This document shows, piece after piece, positions 1-11,951 of a stretch of DNA of 64,000 nucleotides. The notes beneath the pieces are model-generated. The model saw only the letters and a program-made list of their open reading frames with translations. It ran no database searches and was not told where the DNA came from. The position numbers and the translations under genes were made by a program. The DNA comes from Pezicula radicicola (Eukaryota > Ascomycota > Leotiomycetes > Helotiales > Dermateaceae), in NCBI GenBank assembly GCA_003008705.1, contig PDUO01000001.1, positions 1-64,000 on the forward strand, in the 5' to 3' direction. Position 1 is the stretch's first letter, and the number at the start of each line of letters is the position of its first letter.

Positions 1-3000
1 AGTTTTATTAATCTTATTTCTTATCTTAGTTAAATTATATACTTTATATAGTAATTAATCTTTTAGATTTAGAATTAGAATATATTTCTTAAGTATAATA
101 ACCTTATAAAGATTTTTAATTTTATTATCTCCTTTATATCTAAGTTATTAGTATTATAGAAGTTATTCTTTAAGGATTTTATTAAAGTTCTTTTTATAGT
201 CTTTATTAAGAATATAATTTAAATTAAAGTTTAATTTAAATTTAATATTTAATTTATCTTTATTAATTATATTATAAAAGTAATTCTTAATTTTAATTAA
301 GGTTATTTTATTATCTAGATTAAATTTAATTAAGATTTAATTAATAATAAGATTTTTATTATTTAAGTAATTTAATTTAAGATATTTTAATAAAAGTATT
401 TTAAAAAGATAATTTTATTTAAATTATTTATTAAGATAACTTTATTAAGGTATTTCTTATTTAGATATTTTTTAAATTTAAATAATTTTAGATTTATATT
501 ATTTTACTTAAGGTATTTTTAAAATATAAGTATTTTTAATAAAGATACTTTTAAAAATATTTTTAATAAAAATATTTTATCTTAGTTTAAATAACTTCTA
601 AAATTACTTTCTAAGTATTTTAGTTTTAGATAATTTTAAGATTATTTAATTTCCTTTAAATAATTTATTAATCTTTCTTAAATAATATTTAAGATTAGAG
701 TATAATATATAAAAAGTATTATTTTACTAAGTTTAAATATAATCTAAGAAACTTAGTATAATTCTTTACTTATTATTATTTTAAATAATATCTTATTAAT
801 ACTTTTATACTTATAGTATATCTTCTTATTATTAAATATACTAATAATATTATTATTAAAATAAAGTTTCTTTCTAAAGAAAAGATTTATACTAAGATTA
901 AAAATATAATAAATATTAACTAAAAGAGTAGAACTTCTAAACTCTAATTATATCTTAATAGTTCTTATATAATCTAAGTATAATTTCCCTTTACTAATTA
1001 TAATAATATACTATCTAATTAGAATTAGTAGTCTCTTAAATAATTAATATTAATTAGTTATATATAAAGAAACTCTAGTATTAAAGATCTATTATAATAA
1101 AGATATCTTATAAATATCTTCTTAAGAGATACTTATAGTCTTAACTAAGAGTTTATTAATATTTAATTTAAAGCTAATTAAGATATTAGAATTAGATTTA
1201 GTATTAGTAGTATAACCTTAATATCTTTTTAACTTTAGATTATAATATCTACCTTTATTCTTTAACTTAGTATATTTATCTAAAGAATATTATATTTAAT
1301 ACTCTTCTTTTCTTTATAGTTCCTTAGTATATTAATATACTAGTTTAAAGTATTTATAGTTATTCTTAAAATAGTTTCCCTTATAAAAGAAGTATCTACT
1401 AGTAGTAGAGTCTAAACTATTATTTAACTTTTATAGTCTAGATCTACTCTAGTAGTAGTATAATAGTATATAAGGATATTTATCTTTTACTACTATAATT
1501 AAACTAATAATAATAAGTTAATCCTCTTACTTTTAGAGAATAAATATCTTTTTATTAATACTTAGTAATAGTTAGGTATTAAGTATAGATTAGATAATTA
1601 AATACTTATCTAGAAGTCTAGTAAGTAAGAGTTTAAAAAAGTATATCTTAGTATATATATTAATTAAAATAGAGTTACTAGTAATAACTTAATATTTTAG
1701 TTCTTTTAATTAGAGCTATCCTTTCTTAATTAATATATCCTTACTTAATATAAAAGAGGTAAGTTTCTATATATCTTTATAATTTATTTATAGTTTAATC
1801 TTATTATATTTAACTTTTAAAGTATTCTATTAAAGATAGATATTATTATAATCCTTAATATAATTATTATCTAATTTATTAATATAGATTAAGATTATAT
1901 ACTAGGTCTTTATAGTAATAGATCTATATTCCGTCCTCTTTTTATTATTCTATTATATCTCTAGCTTCTTCTTCTCTTTTCCTTTCCCTTTAATTTTATT
2001 ATCTTTAGATATTAATAAGGTTAAATTAATAATTAAATTAATACTTAAAAAGATATAGAAAGTATTTATTAATATATAATTATATTCTATCTATTTAAGA
2101 ATAAAAGAAAGACCTTCTCTAATAAAATAAAGTATAAATAAATAAAACTATTATTATTAATTTATTTATAATAATACTAATACTAGTCTTTTCTTTATAA
2201 GTTAGTTAAGATTTATATTATTAATTAAGTATAAAAAATTTATAATTTAACTATATAAAATAAAGTTAGATCTTTAATAGATAGATCTATAAACTATATT
2301 CTATAATAGATATTATTAAGTAACTATTAAATAATAATTAAATAATAACTATTAAAGGGTAATTATTAAGTATATAGATTTAATAATTTATAAAAATTTT
2401 ACTTAACTTCTATTTATATTAAGGCTTATCTTTTAGGTTCTACTAGTTTATTTATATACTTCTAGATAATTAAATTAATTTAATTTCTACTAGTATATTT
2501 ATATACTATTATAGTACTCTTTTCTACTAGTATATTTATATACTTTAAAACCTTTATTATATTATTAACTTATCTTAAATATATAAATCTAAACTTATAA
2601 TCTATTAAAAGGTATAAGTTATAGTAATATATAATAAGTAGTAGGAATAGATTTAAATAATAATAAATATATTAATAAGATTAATAATACTAGATTAAAT
2701 TAAACTACTTTATAATTTTTAACTAAAAGTTTTACTATATAGAGTATTAAATAATAATAGTTCTAGTTTAGAGTTAGACCTTATTTAGCTTTATCTTAAA
2801 CTTTACTTAGACTATTACTTATAGTATTACTTATTTTATATTTCTAATATAATTAAATATTATAAAGTAGTTTAATTTAATCTAGTATTATTAACTTTAT
2901 TAATATATCTATTATTATTTAAATTTATTTTTATTATTTATTATATATTACTATAGCTTATACCTTTTAATACTATATAGTATTTTTAAATATATTTAAT

Positions 3001-3290
3001 TAATTTATTTATACTTTATAAATAATTTTAATTCTTATAATTAAATAATATATAATTTAAAATAATATATCTAATTTAAGATTAAAATAAAAAATATTAA
3101 ATTTAATAAATATATAGAAATAGTTATATAATTATCTTATTATTATAAGTAGATCTATTCTAGTACTCTAGCTTCTATATAGAATCTACTACTATTACTA
3201 TTATATATTACTATCTATTATTATATCTATTTAATAAAGAATTTAATCTAGGAATTAAAAAGATAAAATATATATTATATAGCTGATTAT
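1..3290. repeat. AT-rich, CpG-depleted block (RIP-type AT isochore)
   Basis: About 3.3 kb made almost entirely of A and T, rich in TTAATT, TATA and TAATA words. CpG is almost absent (one occurrence was seen, near 1932), and no reading frame of useful length exists. This is the signature expected of old transposon copies mutated by repeat-induced point mutation, which turns CpA into TpA. The original element cannot be named by eye. The block ends abruptly at about 3290, where normal composition begins with a GC-rich stretch. The RIP origin is inference from composition; extreme AT content and lack of ORFs are seen directly. Confidence 0.85.
2439..2544. repeat. 22-bp motif repeated three times within the AT block
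   Basis: A 22-bp word beginning TCTACTAGT and ending TTTATATACT occurs at 2439-2460, 2486-2507 and 2523-2544. The last two copies are identical and the first differs at one base. Spacing is irregular. It may be a relic of a tandem repeat inside a transposon terminal repeat, but nothing identifies the parent element. Confidence 0.6.
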
Positions 3291-3649
3291 TTTTAGTAAG
3301 CATAGGAGCGGCCGCCTTTACTCCTCAATTAGACCTACAAAGGTACGAGGGGTAAGTTTTAACTCACCGCCTTTTTCGGGACACCTTGAATAAGCTAGTA
3401 ACTATTCTGCCTGACATAATCCCCTGTATAGCGGTGTCCAAAACCTTACCCCCGCACCTGCTTAGTACGTAGCTATCCCTGCAAGTGCAGCTTACACTGC
3501 AAAATGATCTCAGATCTCAACTACCGACAATACAAGAAGAATACAAACCCCCATCACCTACCTCCCTTCTCCCCTTTAACACTCCCCTAAAACCCCATAC
3601 ACACGGAGAAAGAACAACTCCACACACATCTGAACCAAAGATATTAAAA
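3291..3649. other. Boundary segment between the AT block and the first gene
   Basis: Composition switches to about half GC within a few bases and includes a GCGGCCGC word near 3309. An open frame runs into the downstream gene from about 3485, but its residues are low-complexity and unlike the enzyme family, so this is best read as 5' flank and leader of the nitronate monooxygenase gene. No promoter motif stands out. Confidence 0.5.
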
Positions 3650-4852
3650 ATGGGAGAATCAACACTCCAGAAACATTATCCATGGACCTCAAGCCCTCTA
3701 ATCTGTAATGCGCCTATGGGAGGATTTGCAGGAGGTTCGTATTTTGATTTTCTCTTGACTTTGCATTGAAGTTTTACTCACGATATACATCATATCCTTC
3801 GAATCATCGCAAAATGAATTTCCTAGACCAAAAAGAATTACTAACATCAAGAATCTCAACAAATAGCTGCCCTCGCAACCGCAGTAAGCACAGCAGGAGG
3901 CCTCGGCTTCATCGGCGCTGTAAACGACATGGCAAGATTATTAACCCAACTCCGAGACGTCACCTCCCTTCTCATAAGTCGAAATCTTCAAAGCGGCGAG
4001 ACTAAAGACCAAGACAACGAAACTACCCTTCCCATCGGTGTAGGATTTCTTCTCTTCGCTGTGAAGCTCGAACACGCTGTGGGTGTAATATCGAGATATA
4101 AACCAGCTGTAATATGGTTCGCGTGTCCAGTGAAGACGGAGGATTTCAAGATTTGGAGTCAGGAGATGCGGAAAGTATCACCTGATTCGAAGATTTGGAT
4201 TCAGGTTGCTAGTGTAGATGTTGCTGTTCAGGTGGCGGAGATGTGTAAACCTGATGTACTTGTTATGCAAGGTAGTGATGCTGGTGGTCATGGACCTTTT
4301 CCTGGTGCAGGGATTATTAGTTTGGTACCAGAGACACGCGATGCGTTGGATGCAAAAGGGTTTCAGGATATCTCTGTCTTTGCGGCTGGAGGGATTAGTG
4401 ATGGGAGAGGTGTAGCAGCGGCGGTTGCACTTGGTGCTGAGGGTGTGGTTTTGGGAACGAGGTTCTTGGTTAGTAAGGAGATTGAATTGCCGGCTGAGGA
4501 ATATCGTAATGTTGTGCTTGCGGCGAGGGATGGTGGTAGCTCAACTGTACGGGGGACAATTTTTGATCAGTTGAAGGGTGAGAGTATTTGGCCCGCAGGA
4601 TATGATGGAAGGGCTGTCGGTACTGCGAGCTACGTCGACTTTTCAAATGGGGTAGGGATTGATGAGATCAGGAAGAGGTATGCTGAGGCTGCGAAGGAGG
4701 ACCATAAAGGATTTGGTGGTGAAACTCGTGGTGCGGTATGGGCAGGCTCAGGAATTGGGCTTGTAAACGAGGTTCAAGAAGCTGGTGAAATCGTGAGGGA
4801 ATTGAGAACTGGGGCGAAGAAGGCACTGGGAGTGGCAACGGAAAAGTTATGA
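3650..4852 (+). CDS. Nitronate monooxygenase (2-nitropropane dioxygenase family)
   Basis: FMN-dependent enzyme that oxidises alkyl nitronates such as propionate-3-nitronate to the carbonyl compound plus nitrite or nitrate. Exons are 3650-3734 and 3867-4852, giving 356 aa. The intron of 132 nt is long for this window, but joining the exons restores the family N-terminus (ICNAPMGGFAGALATAV, then a GGLGFIG stretch). The hallmark QGSDAGGHG near the centre carries the likely catalytic histidine, and the FAAGGISDGRG and GAEGVVLGTRF stretches match the phosphate-binding part of the TIM barrel. The start ATG is in frame just before MGEST; upstream open frame is unlike the family. Length is normal. 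It faces tail to tail with an amadoriase. Whether it belongs to that pathway or detoxifies nitronates alone cannot be told. Confidence 0.9.
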
Positions 4853-5141
4853 ACATCGTCTTAATCGCTGAGACTACCTTAGTGTTTTTACCTAATTTTG
4901 CAATACATTTACTTTGCCAAGTGAATAATAAAGCCCGCCGAGGACCAGATTTTTCTTTCTCAAGCACGCTTTTCAATTACCAAGATGAAATATCCGACCA
5001 CCGAACTGATCAAGATATGTCAAGATTAGGAGTAATGAAGAGTAGCATACGAATTATGTTTGCTAGTCATATTCTTGGGTTTAGCAGGCTAAGCCTACGT
5101 GTGCCACAACTATTCGCAATACGTCTTAAGCTGCCGTCGAA

Positions 5142-6480
5142 TCAGATCTTCGATTTTGAAGCTTCTGGGAAGGAATCCAAGTTCCCGATTGGCCTGCCTT
5201 GGATTACAACATGAGGGTTGTCTGTCCCTTTCCTCCACTGCCATTTTGACTTGAATTCTACATCAAGCTTTCCCTGTAGAAGGTTCGCAATATAATTGCC
5301 AATGACGGGCAGAAACTTGAACCCGTGTCCTGACCCTCCTGCGGCTATGAAAAGACCCACCGTTGTTGGATGTTCAGTGATCAACCAGTGAGCATCTGCA
5401 GTCATGCCATCCCTGAACTTTGTTAGCGCTATCAGAGAACATAAACACAAGCAGCTTACCAGCAAACTCTCATATCAAAGAAGTGTTTATCTGCGATGGA
5501 TGGGGCAACTTTTCTTAATATACTTCTAATCCCTGCTTCGGCCTCGGCAGGAATGCCTTCCTTCCACCACGGGATACAGACTTCCTTGCCCTGGATAGTT
5601 TTATATCTCTGGTAACCACTCATCCCATATCCAAGTTTCATAAGTCCCTCCTCATTCGGCGGGAAGAAATATCCATTGTGGTGCAGGTCCACTACTGGGT
5701 GATCTTTCCACACAGCCATTTCTTCCGCATCAAGTCGCCAATGTGCAAGACAGAATCCCATGGGGTGTATTTGATTGTCGATGTCCACAACTTGAGGTGT
5801 CGACGCACCAGTACAGACAATAACTTTAGTAGCTCTGTGTATGCTTCCGTCTTTGGCTTGAACCCCAGTTACACGATTCGAAGAGTCTACTAGAATGGAA
5901 ATCACGTCTCCCACGTCGCCACCTAAGAACTTCCCTCCGAGCCCAACAAACTCGGCCATAGCAAACTGCATTGCCTGCCGAGCGTTGGCCCAACCCGCTC
6001 GCTAGAAGCTGCAATTACTTATTGCACGAGGCGCGCGAAGAGTATTTAACTTACTGGATTGAAATAGACATCAGATCCGTCCAAATTTCCATTCAGCCCA
6101 GGAAACCTCTTCCGTACGCCCTGTGTATCCAAGAAATCAATATCCTTAGCCCCCAGCCCGTTCAGTGTGTTGTAGCTATCCAAGACGAAGTGGTCTCCGG
6201 GAAGCGCCGCAAGAATCCATCCAGTCTCGTGGAAGGCTGGCGAAAAGGTGGGATTGTTCCTCCATTCTTCGAGTGCTTCTTGACCAAGCTTCGCATAGAA
6301 GGGATTGACGTAGTCTGCACGTATAATTCGGGATGTATCGATTGTCGAGGCAGATTCGCGAGAAGGAAAAGGAAGTCGGTCGATCAATTGGACATTCTCA
6401 ACCCCGCGCCGTTTGAGGTGGAGAGCTGTCGAAAGGCCGAAGCAACCTGCTCCAACAACGAGTATATCTGAGGATGACAT
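5142..6480 (-). CDS. Amadoriase-type FAD oxidase (fructosyl amino acid oxidase / sarcosine oxidase family), peroxisomal
   Basis: Likely oxidises fructosyl amino acids or another secondary amine, releasing the free amine and H2O2. Exons on the minus strand are 6480-6055, 6001-5460 and 5412-5142, giving 412 aa. The N-terminus starts at MSSSDILVVGAGCFG, a dinucleotide-binding GxGxxG fold. Joining exons 2 and 3 gives RVCWDGMTADAHWLI, matching the amadoriase motif around the cysteine that binds FAD covalently (about Cys322), followed by the AAGGSGHGFKFLP loop typical of the family. The protein ends in SKI, a peroxisomal PTS1-type tripeptide, as expected for an H2O2 producer. An ATG 24 nt upstream is in frame but precedes the usual start. 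Substrate could also be sarcosine or pipecolate; the CW motif favours amadoriase. Confidence 0.85.
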
Positions 6481-7298
6481 TGAGATGCAATGCAATGGAG
6501 ACAAAGAAATGGGCTCGTCAACTATACGAGGAGATGGGGTAAGGAAGAGACGAGAGAATAGAGTCCTTTTCTACCTACCTATCCTCCTCGAGCGGCATGG
6601 TCTGTCCGTACCTTTTAGGTTCTGTGACAATGGCTTTGTTATGCAGGTCGAGGCGATACATGAAGAGCTTATTGCGTTAAGTAAATCCGTGTTGAGGTCT
6701 GCATATAGATGTCCATGGCGCGGCCACTCGAAAATGTGTGTTGTCGTTGTAAGATATTGTTTTCGCAGGTTGGGATGCACAGGACAGGACAGGCAGGTGT
6801 AGGCGAGATAGATGGGGACACACCGGCGGCTTGATAGAATGACCGTCTAATATCTATCAACTCATACAGTAGGGACCTCTAACCTCTGTGCCAACCTTAA
6901 TCTGGCTATGTCTTTCTCAATTTCACTGTTTTTCTTTGTCGACTAATCTAAGACGAGATGTCCAGATGAGACTCTAAGTTATCTGGCTCTTTTGTAACGA
7001 GTATGGAGTACTTGTCCATCTGATATTGGAGAATTCTTCCTGTGCAAGCCTGCTTAGCACTACGAATCTACAACTAGCTAGCTGTTATCCCATGTAGGTT
7101 AAGGCAAACTCCAAATTTGCTTTCATCTGCTTCTCTCTGCGCTCTATGGCCTATTGTTCTGTCACTACGAGTCTTAGGAGGCTTGAGGGTTGCTTCAATA
7201 GTGGGGTTGTAGGTATTGTGATACTTATCTCAGCAACGCGCCTCTCAAAGCCGTCAAATTCCATCTTCTACGTCGTACGTATGTAGGGGTCTCCCGCT
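6481..7298. other. Divergent intergenic region between amadoriase and regulator genes
   Basis: About 0.8 kb between two genes that start away from each other, so it must hold both promoters. No coding frame is convincing. A CT-rich stretch lies near 6900-6930, and no clear TATA box was found near either start. The Zn2Cys6 regulator could act on its neighbours from here, but no repeated CGG half-sites were recognised. Confidence 0.4.
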
Positions 7299-9113
7299 AT
7301 GATGACACAGGAGAAGAGGGTCTTCAATGGGAGAAAGAGGTCAGGACGGACACGCTCAGGGTGCATTTGCTGCCGTCGCCGGAAAGTTAAATGCGATGGT
7401 ATGTCAATTGTATGCCTTCAAAGTGTCTATTACACTAACGATATACTAGAGGCCAAGCCTCGATGCCAAAAGTGCGAAGACCGCAGTTGGCCATGCTCGT
7501 ATGCAGTGAGATTGACGTGGCCGGACGAAGCTGACTCCAGGGGAATCATGGTCGGACGGTCCAGAAGACGAGTGCAGCCTGGCCCTAGCACAAATGGGCC
7601 ATGTAAAGGGAGGGCGTCATGGCCGCGTGAGGTGGACTGTATTTGGTTTACGTTCTTGAATACTACAGTATCTGACATCAATCGGCACAACCACGAGTCG
7701 GTAGAATGGAATATCGATAGTCTTGGACACGAAGGAGATATTGAGGATGTGGACTATGAGCACGAAGCACAAACAGTTCAGCCCCGCCCATTGGAATCGC
7801 CTTCGGGGGAGTTAAGGTTCCCCATAAACCAACTGGGTCGATGTTCGTTTCCGCCGCCGGTACTCTCTGTCTGTTCTCAATTCAAGCTGTCATCCGCAGA
7901 TAGGTTGATACTTGATTTCTGTGCGTCTTTCCCTATATTATGAAGTTTAGCGCATGCTAACGGCAGAGTAGATATTCATCGAATGTGCTCAACATGTACG
8001 CTCCTTGACGGCGAAGATAATGGGTTTAGAAATGTCATACTTCCAATCTCGATCCATTCACCACTCCTCATGAGGGCAGTTCTTGCAGTAGCAGCGAACC
8101 ATCTGCAGTTTCGAAACCCACAATACCGTGTTGTTGCTCTCGATTACAAAGGCAAAACCCTCAAGGCATTGCGTGTGGCATTAAAGAGTGGCACCTCAAC
8201 AACATCCAAGTCCGAACTACTTGGAACCATCTTGATGCTGTGTTTCTTCGACATATCCGATGGATGCCGTTCGAACTGGATGACCCACCTCGACGGTGCG
8301 AAGAAAGTCATGAAGCAAAAGACAGATTCGGGTTCTGAGGATAAGATATCTTCGTTCATCGGGCAGTATTTTGCATCACACAATATACTAGCATACACTG
8401 CGATAACCACTTCAGATTCAGAGAGATCTTTGAGACAAGGAGGAAGATATTGGCTTAGCACAATGCATAGGCCAGAGCAGGAGATTGATTGTATCCTAGG
8501 TTGTTCAAAAGAACTTATGACAGTAATTTTCGAAATCTCATCCCGAATTCGCCTGCTCAAGAAAGCTTCAAGTCCAGAAAGAAAAAATACTGTCACAATA
8601 TGGAAACGAACAACAGGAGAGCGACTAGAACTACTTGTGCAAAAGGTCCCTCAACAGACCGACAGTCGCCGTGACTCTTCGGCCGTGACAAGAACCGCAG
8701 AAACATTTCGCCAAGCAACCATCATTCTTCTCCAACATCTGTTGCCTGAATCCTCAAAGAACGCCCACACGATTCAGAAGTGTGTCGACAAAATCATCGT
8801 CCTGATGAAGTTATGTCCAGTTCACCCTGACGGATCTCGCTCTGGCTCTTTGTGGCCATTCTTCATAACAGCATGCCACGTTTGTCAAGATGAGGATCGT
8901 ATGTTTGTACTAAAGAGATTTGATGATATGGAAAGCAGGAAACGCTTTGGCAATATTACCCCAGTCAGAATGGTTGTGGAACACATGTGGAAAATGAGAG
9001 ACCTGAAAGCCGATGAAGTTACTGAAGAACCCCATTTTATCAGTCAAGGGAAGCGGTGCTTTGAATGGGAGGATTACATTGCTGACCTGGGGTTGAACCT
9101 CAGTCTAACATGA
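7299..9113 (+). CDS. Zn2Cys6 transcription factor with fungal regulatory domain
   Basis: Binuclear zinc-cluster regulator. Exons are 7299-7398, 7450-7920 and 7969-9113, giving 571 aa. The first intron splits the zinc cluster: joined, it reads CICCRRRKVKCDEAKPRCQK followed by CEDRSWPC, with six correctly spaced cysteines and a basic first loop at about residues 22-50. The rest resembles the fungal-specific domain of the PF11951 type (a WMTHLDGAKKVM stretch in the middle region). It lies between a divergent amadoriase and a convergent MFS permease, and the 5-oxoprolinase is beyond that, so a pathway-specific role for this cluster is plausible but is inference. The second intron uses an AG|AG acceptor; the downstream AG keeps frame. 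Two adjacent ATGs open the frame. Confidence 0.88.
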
Positions 9114-9609
9114 GGTCCCGCATCAGGAATGAGGATACAGAATGCCCATCTCTCGCGTGGTGATGCCAACTGCTCATCTTTACGGGAAATGTCGCCCCTC
9201 GACCACGTACGACCACGTTTACCAAATCCTCGCTGGCAGTAGGCCAGGTAAGGCAGTACAGGAACCCTGCAGTCCATGTAAGCTCTCTGAGGACTGAGCT
9301 TTATCATGGCCTACGCTGATACACGGAAGTGTCTAGTCAAACAAAGGCTTCGATTAAAGTAGCTGACTGTGAGTGCTAATAGATTGCTTACAGTGGTTCT
9401 TGGATACTTAACTACCTGAAATAGGTTCCCAATTACCAAATCGCAACAATTGGTGGTTTTATTCCGCGGAATGTATTTTGCTCTAGAGACAGATCATTTA
9501 TTAGAAGCTTGAGCATACATCTCTCAATGAATATCAGTCTCTAAGTACAATTGTCCAAGGGGCCTTCTTTCTTTCTTTGTTTTTGTTTTCTTTTTATTGT
9601 CTGTCGGTC
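9114..9609. other. Intergenic region between convergent genes
   Basis: About 0.5 kb between the ends of the regulator and the permease. It holds T-rich tracts near 9570-9600 that may serve 3' end formation. No gene, repeat or RNA was recognised. Confidence 0.5.
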
Positions 9610-11255
9610 TTAGAATGTGTATCTGAAAGCCCGGTTGTTTCTATCTGTCACGTCCGCTGTTGCATCGACAGGTTGCTGCGATCCGCGATTATTCAGTTCC
9701 TTATCCCTCGTCTTATTTTCACCCCAATTGATTATCCCATAAACGGCAATTAGAAAGATACAAGCGCAATAACAACCTAGCATTGTATGGATACCTGTTG
9801 AGTACGTTGGGCTTTCCGAAGCTAGGAATACTTGAGGGCCAATGAACTGTTCAGGTATATTAATATTTTATTTACGAATAAGTTTCAGGGCACTTACATT
9901 GCCCACACAATATGCTACCCAATTGCCCGAAAAGACAAAGAGTTTCTTCGTATATCCTCCAGTATTAGCCATAGGCAAACTGAGCGATGTCGTGAAGACC
10001 GCCAAGTACGTGTACAAATAGTAAAGCTCTCCTAGTCGAGACTGTTTCTCTGCACTTGGTGTCTTTATTATGGCAATTGTGGCTGTAATTGGAAGCAGAC
10101 AGACAATGGCAATCCAGACAGTTCGTGGAATACGCTTGCGAGTGACTAGTATGAGAATGCTGAAGAGCCAACCTGTGGCAGTACTGATTACGCCGGAGGG
10201 CATACCAAGCAGTGTGGTTTGGAAAGACGAGTAGCCTAGGCCTTTGATTATGAGGCTGTTGAACTGCTTTGGGTCAGACGAGCAGACTCAAAGTCAAGGG
10301 AAATATTGGGGAAGAGGACTCACTGCCAAAATTCCACCGTTGGGGATGTTACACATTACGACGAACAGCCACATGATATATACATTCGGGTCTCTAAGCG
10401 CTTCTAGTACTTGCGAGGCCTTGAACACTCTGTCGACAGTTCCAGTCTGATTGGATTTCGCCCTCTCAAGCGCAATGAATCGCTCTTTTGGTGTAAGCCA
10501 TCTCGTGTTTTCGGGCGCGTCAGGTAGAAAGAAGAAAATCATTATTCCCCAAACCATAGTAAATACACCTGTTATAACAAAGATATATCTCCACGGCTGT
10601 AAAGCACCAACGATATGCCCACAACCATACGACACGAGGCCGTTAAACACAGAGCTGAAAGCATTATACCAAATTGTTGTTCGCAAGGGCTGTTCATGCT
10701 TGCGATACCACATTGCTGTTATGGCTGAGAAAGCTGGAACTTTAGCAACCTCGAATGCACCAAGGAAGAATCGACAAACGAGGAGCCCAGCATAATTTTG
10801 ACATGCTGCCATACAGATGAGTGCGATACCCCAGAGAAACACGTTTACCGCTACATATTTGCCAAGTGGAAAGCGCTGCATGATGTATGTAGCAGGCGCG
10901 ATCCAAAACAGGGACCCAAAATCGTAAATTGAGGAGACCCAAGAGTATTGTTGACCATGGAGATGCGTGTCTTTGGACATTCCGTACACCACTGCGTTGG
11001 AAAGTCTAAGTCGAAGTTAATCAATAAATTCCGGTAGCTATATAGGAGTGAAAGAGCGTACACCACTTTATCTAAACCACCGAGCATGAGCGTTATGCAC
11101 ATAATAGGCATGAATCTCAGATCAATTTTCCACAAAAGACGACGTTCTTCAGCTGGTGTAAACTCATATTCTGGGGTTATTGTTTCGACTACTCCATCTT
11201 TCTGCGAGCTGGCGTCGACTGCCAGCTCTGGCTCTTTGTTGTCATCGAAGGCCAT
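9610..11255 (-). CDS. MFS permease, Dal5-like anion:cation symporter family
   Basis: Membrane transporter for a small organic anion or amide. Minus-strand exons are 11255-11062, 11005-10324, 10263-9898 and 9846-9610, giving 492 aa. Family signatures: the first helix after a charged N-tail (CITLMLGGLDKVVLSNAVVY across intron 1), GQQYSWVSSIYDFG, the CRFFLGAFEVAKVPAF loop, and GNFIGPQVFLASESPTYSTG across intron 3 near the penultimate helix. About 12 membrane segments are visible. The tail is hydrophilic and ends FRYTF. The true start is the ATG at 11255; an upstream GTG was not used. It shares a divergent promoter with a 5-oxoprolinase, so 5-oxoproline or a related amide is a reasonable substrate guess. 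Allantoate, ureidosuccinate, nicotinate and dipeptide carriers of the same family are alternatives. Confidence 0.9.
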
Positions 11256-11951
11256 AGTCACGTAGATTACGTGGGTTGGTCTCAGTAAGTCAAAAGCCTT
11301 AGGATGCTAACTTCTATCTTTGCCTTCACTTTAGCAAAATCTAGTACCTTCGAACTTACGGGATCTTGAGGACTTATCATGTCGAGTAAAAACAATCTTA
11401 TCAAGATATTCCAGAAGGCGCTAATAATGATACCAAAGGCAGGGAAGGTAGAAGCGCGATTGTGAATAGCCCTGTCCGAACTCCCATACTCTCAATTATG
11501 GGAATAATAACTTCGAACCACCTAGCAAAGCCTATCACGGAAATTATTATCCTGATCAAGAAATTGATTAGTTAAAGAGATCAGTATTGGTTGGGAAAGT
11601 GGCGAAAGTGGGATTTGTCACCTGTGATAAGAAAGATCGTGGAGAAGAGCGACGGCAATAGTTCGCTTTTCTCCGAATATGTCATGTAGGTAGGTAGGTA
11701 GGTAGAAGCGCGATTGTTGCTGTGTTTCTTGTAAGTTAGATCGAAATTTTATGGGCTAGGTTTCTTATATGTCGTCAAGGAGCAAGGTTGGGGTGATCGA
11801 ATTCAATTACTGGATTTCTGTCACGTTCATTGTGACACTGCTTTTATCTCTTTTTCAAGACACATGATATTCTCATCGGGATAATTCTCAAGAGTAAACA
11901 TTTTTATGCCGCAAAATCTGACGAGACGAGAACCAAACATTTGAAATCAAG
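11256..11951. promoter_or_regulatory. Shared divergent promoter of MFS permease and 5-oxoprolinase
   Basis: A 696-bp gap between two genes transcribed away from each other. It contains CACGTAGATTACGTG near 11260, an inverted ACGT pair close to the permease start, a GTAGG tetranucleotide run at 11684-11703, and an exact 18-bp direct repeat (11446-11463 and 11700-11717). No open frame of note. These features make co-regulation of the permease and the oxoprolinase likely, though no factor-binding site can be assigned from sequence alone. Confidence 0.55.
11446..11717. repeat. Exact 18-bp direct repeat in the divergent promoter
   Basis: AGGTAGAAGCGCGATTGT is present at 11446-11463 and again at 11700-11717, in the same orientation and 254 bp apart. 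The flanking bases differ. The second copy abuts the (GTAG)n run. It could be a duplicated binding site or the scar of a local duplication. Confidence 0.75.

Noticed and set aside
1..3290. AT block as mitochondrial or centromeric DNA
   Set aside because: No mitochondrial genes or introns can be read and no satellite array is visible; RIP-altered transposon DNA fits better.
3300..3330. GCGGCCGC word at the edge of the AT block as a cloning-vector junction
   Set aside because: Flanking sequence is ordinary genomic and no vector backbone is seen.
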